Assembly: GCA_029261855.1 (NCBI GenBank)
Contig: JAJDAN010000024.1
Coordinates: 124,001-188,000 of the forward strand
DNA: 64,000 nucleotides
From: Deltaproteobacteria bacterium
Lineage (GTDB): Bacteria > Myxococcota_A > UBA9160 > UBA4427
Direction of reading: 5' to 3'
Position 1 is the stretch's first letter. Each line of letters starts with the position of its first letter. A program made the position numbers and the translations under genes. This document shows positions 62,621 to 64,000 of this stretch, one piece after another. A model generated the notes under the pieces. That model saw only the letters and a program-made list of their open reading frames with translations. It did no database searches and had not been told where the DNA came from.

Positions 62621-63057
62621 GACTGGCTCCCGGAGCGTCGCTCCGCGTGGAGTTTCTCGATGGCTTCCTTGGATCGATCCGTGATCTTCGAGACCCGCGC
62701 GCTGTAGTGCAGCTGCTCTTCGTCGCGACACTGGGCGATCATGCAGCGAAGCGAGATCTTGGTCCGGCCCAGGTCCGAGCCGGAATCGGGCAGGAAGAAG
62801 TTCATGTCGAGGGTGTCGCCGGCCTTGAAAGGCACGTCTCCCTCGAGCATGAGGCGACGATCGGCCAGCTCGAGGAGCACCGCGAAGCCACTGCGGGCAC
62901 GGCCTGTGGATTCCTCGACGAGCTCGTAGTGCGCGAGCAGCTCGAGATCCGACACATCACACCCGGTGGTGACCAGGGAAGATGCCTTCTGCAAGCCATT
63001 GAGCGTCAAGTGGACCTCGCCTGGAGGACGCCCCGGTCCGCCCGGAGTCGTCTCCAC
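62617..63057 (-). CDS. PilZ-like domain protein
   Basis: The GTG at 63057 gives 146 residues. The C-terminal 90 residues have the PilZ-like barrel layout (LMLEGDVPFKAGDTLDMNFFLP, then RCMIAQCRDEEQLHYSARV, then ITDRSKEAIEKL). The RxxxR and D/NxSxxG residues that bind cyclic di-GMP in canonical PilZ domains are missing. It probably is a non-binding PilZ relative that works through protein contacts. It overlaps the Hsp70-like gene by 4 bases, so the two likely act together. Confidence 0.65.
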   Translation of the reverse strand: METTPGGPGRPPGEVHLTLNGLQKASSLVTTGCDVSDLELLAHYELVEESTGRARSGFAVLLELADRRLMLEGDVPFKAGDTLDMNFFLPDSGSDLGRTKISLRCMIAQCRDEEQLHYSARVSKITDRSKEAIEKLHAERRSGSQS

Positions 63058-63163
63058 CCCGTTCCCTTCGTCCGAACCGGGCTTCGGCTGAACCGGAGTC
63101 CTGCTTGGCAGCGACGGGCGACACCCGGTCCCCGCGGCTAGCAGACGCGTGCTCCCGCGGCGA

Positions 63164-63192
63164 CTTGCGCCGCAAGCTGCCGCAGGCCTGCG
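63164..63192. promoter_or_regulatory. Two adjacent dyads upstream of the MocA-like gene
   Basis: CTTGCG-C-CGCAAG (63164-63176) and the perfect 12-base palindrome CGCAGGCCTGCG (63181-63192) lie side by side. They fall between the divergent PilZ-like and oxidoreductase genes. They may be an operator pair; GC-rich chance hairpins are the alternative. Confidence 0.25.
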
Positions 63193-63230
63193 TTTGCCGG
63201 GGGTTCGGGTTCGGTGTTAACTGGGCGGGC

Positions 63231-64000
63231 ATGACCGACCTCCAGCCCGACCCGGGACCTCCGCTGCGCCTGGGCGTCCTCGGCGCCGCCCGCATCGCGC
63301 CGCCCGCGCTGATCCGCCCGGCTCGGAGCGTGACCGAAGCGGAGGTCTTCGCCGTGGCGGCCCGCGACCCGGACCGGGCGCGCGCCTTCGCGCAGCGCCA
63401 CGGAATCCCCCGAGTTCATGCCCACTACGACGACCTGATCGCAGACCCGGAGATCGATGCCATCTACAACCCGCTGCCGAACGGGCTCCACGCCAGCTGG
63501 ACCATTGCGGCGCTCGATGCGGGCAAGCACGTCCTGTGCGAGAAGCCCCTCGCCGCCAACGCCGACGAGGCGCAGCAGATGGCGGATGCGGCGTCTCGCA
63601 ACGGCCGCGTCCTGATGGAGGCCTTCCACTGGCGCTACCACCCCCTGGCAGACCGCATCGTCGAGATCCTGTCGAGCGGTGAGATCGGCGACGTGCTGCA
63701 CATCGAGGCCAGTGTCTGCTTTCCCCTGCCCGTGTTCAGCGACATCCGCTACCGCTGGGACCTCGCGGGAGGCGCCATGATGGATGCCGGCTGCTATGCC
63801 GTCAGCCAGGTCCGACAGCTGGCGGGCGCTGAGCCGAGTGTGACCCACGCGGAGGCGCGCCTGCGATCCCCAAAGGTCGACCGCTTCATGCGCGCCGACC
63901 TGCGCTTCGACGATGGACGCAGCGCACGTGTCACGGCTTCCCTCTTCTCGAGCCGGCTCCTCTCGGTCTCTCTGCGTGTTCGCGGTGACGCCGGCGAGCT
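63231..64000 (+). CDS. Gfo/Idh/MocA-family oxidoreductase, 5' part
   Basis: The ATG at 63231 opens a frame that runs off the right edge (256 full codons). The Rossmann start LRLGVLGAARIAPPALI, the typical AIYNPLPNGLHASWTIAAL, the catalytic HVLCEKPLAAN with its Lys, and MEAFHWRYHPLADRI are all present. GGAMMDAGCYAVSQVRQLAG supplies the substrate His-like region (here Cys-Tyr). It oxidises or reduces a sugar, cyclitol or dihydrodiol with NAD(P). The C-terminus lies outside. Confidence 0.9.
   Translation, partial: MTDLQPDPGPPLRLGVLGAARIAPPALIRPARSVTEAEVFAVAARDPDRARAFAQRHGIPRVHAHYDDLIADPEIDAIYNPLPNGLHASWTIAALDAGKHVLCEKPLAANADEAQQMADAASRNGRVLMEAFHWRYHPLADRIVEILSSGEIGDVLHIEASVCFPLPVFSDIRYRWDLAGGAMMDAGCYAVSQVRQLAGAEPSVTHAEARLRSPKVDRFMRADLRFDDGRSARVTASLFSSRLLSVSLRVRGDAGE

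Overview
The window is GC-rich (about two-thirds G+C by eye), gene-dense DNA from a Gram-negative bacterium. Outer-membrane barrels, lipoproteins, a heptose-phosphate phosphatase (GmhB) and RND transport point to two membranes. The mix of luciferase-like monooxygenases (three), cytochromes P450, wax-ester/DGAT acyltransferase, molybdenum hydroxylase, MoxR/CoxE pair and giant multiheme cytochromes resembles uncultured deltaproteobacterial lineages (Myxococcota or Binatota-like). That assignment is inference from gene content only. I see no rRNA, tRNA, CRISPR array, insertion sequence or phage gene. Many genes overlap by 4 bases (ATGA/GTGA), so most blocks look like operons.

Layout. 1-449: end of a NagZ-type glycosidase. 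598-6403: a regulator, a transporter fused to a sensor-kinase-like tail, and a LolA-like protein. 6423-16465: two divergent gene sets that look like an electron-transfer complex. The minus set encodes a TPR protein, a 12-heme and a 21-heme cytochrome and a cytochrome b-like membrane protein. The plus set encodes a TPR/beta-barrel protein, a membrane ferredoxin-flavoprotein and a Sel1/ankyrin protein. 16539-18311: LLM oxidoreductase and an orphan. 18536-23285: xanthine-dehydrogenase-type molybdenum hydroxylase operon with a MoaD-like carrier and a Nudix hydrolase. 23452-27259: acyltransferase, GNAT-VOC fusion, DUF998 protein, GmhB. 27249-34270: molybdopterin oxidoreductase, twin P450s, TetR regulator with a palindromic operator, SnoaL-like protein and a second LLM enzyme.

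34271-44768: a decayed cytochrome-c peroxidase fragment, a small secreted protein, VanZ-LamG protein, MFS carrier, GST, a zinc-ribbon orphan, NfeD-like protein, CoxE/MoxR pair, metallo-beta-lactamase-fold enzyme, a nuclease-fold/Tudor-like protein and a cold-shock protein. 44920-51866: TesB thioesterase, M3 peptidase, a porin and a fused NirB-NirD nitrite reductase. 52207-57360: sugar-phosphate transferase, KefB-like antiporter, TPR lipoprotein. 57374-64000: ADC-like/LLM/permease operon, hydrolase, Hsp70-like ATPase with a PilZ-like protein, and the start of a Gfo/Idh/MocA oxidoreductase.

The two best candidates for undescribed biology are the RND transporter fused to a degenerate sensor kinase beside an equally degenerate response regulator (598-5579), and the 33-heme divergent locus (6423-16465).
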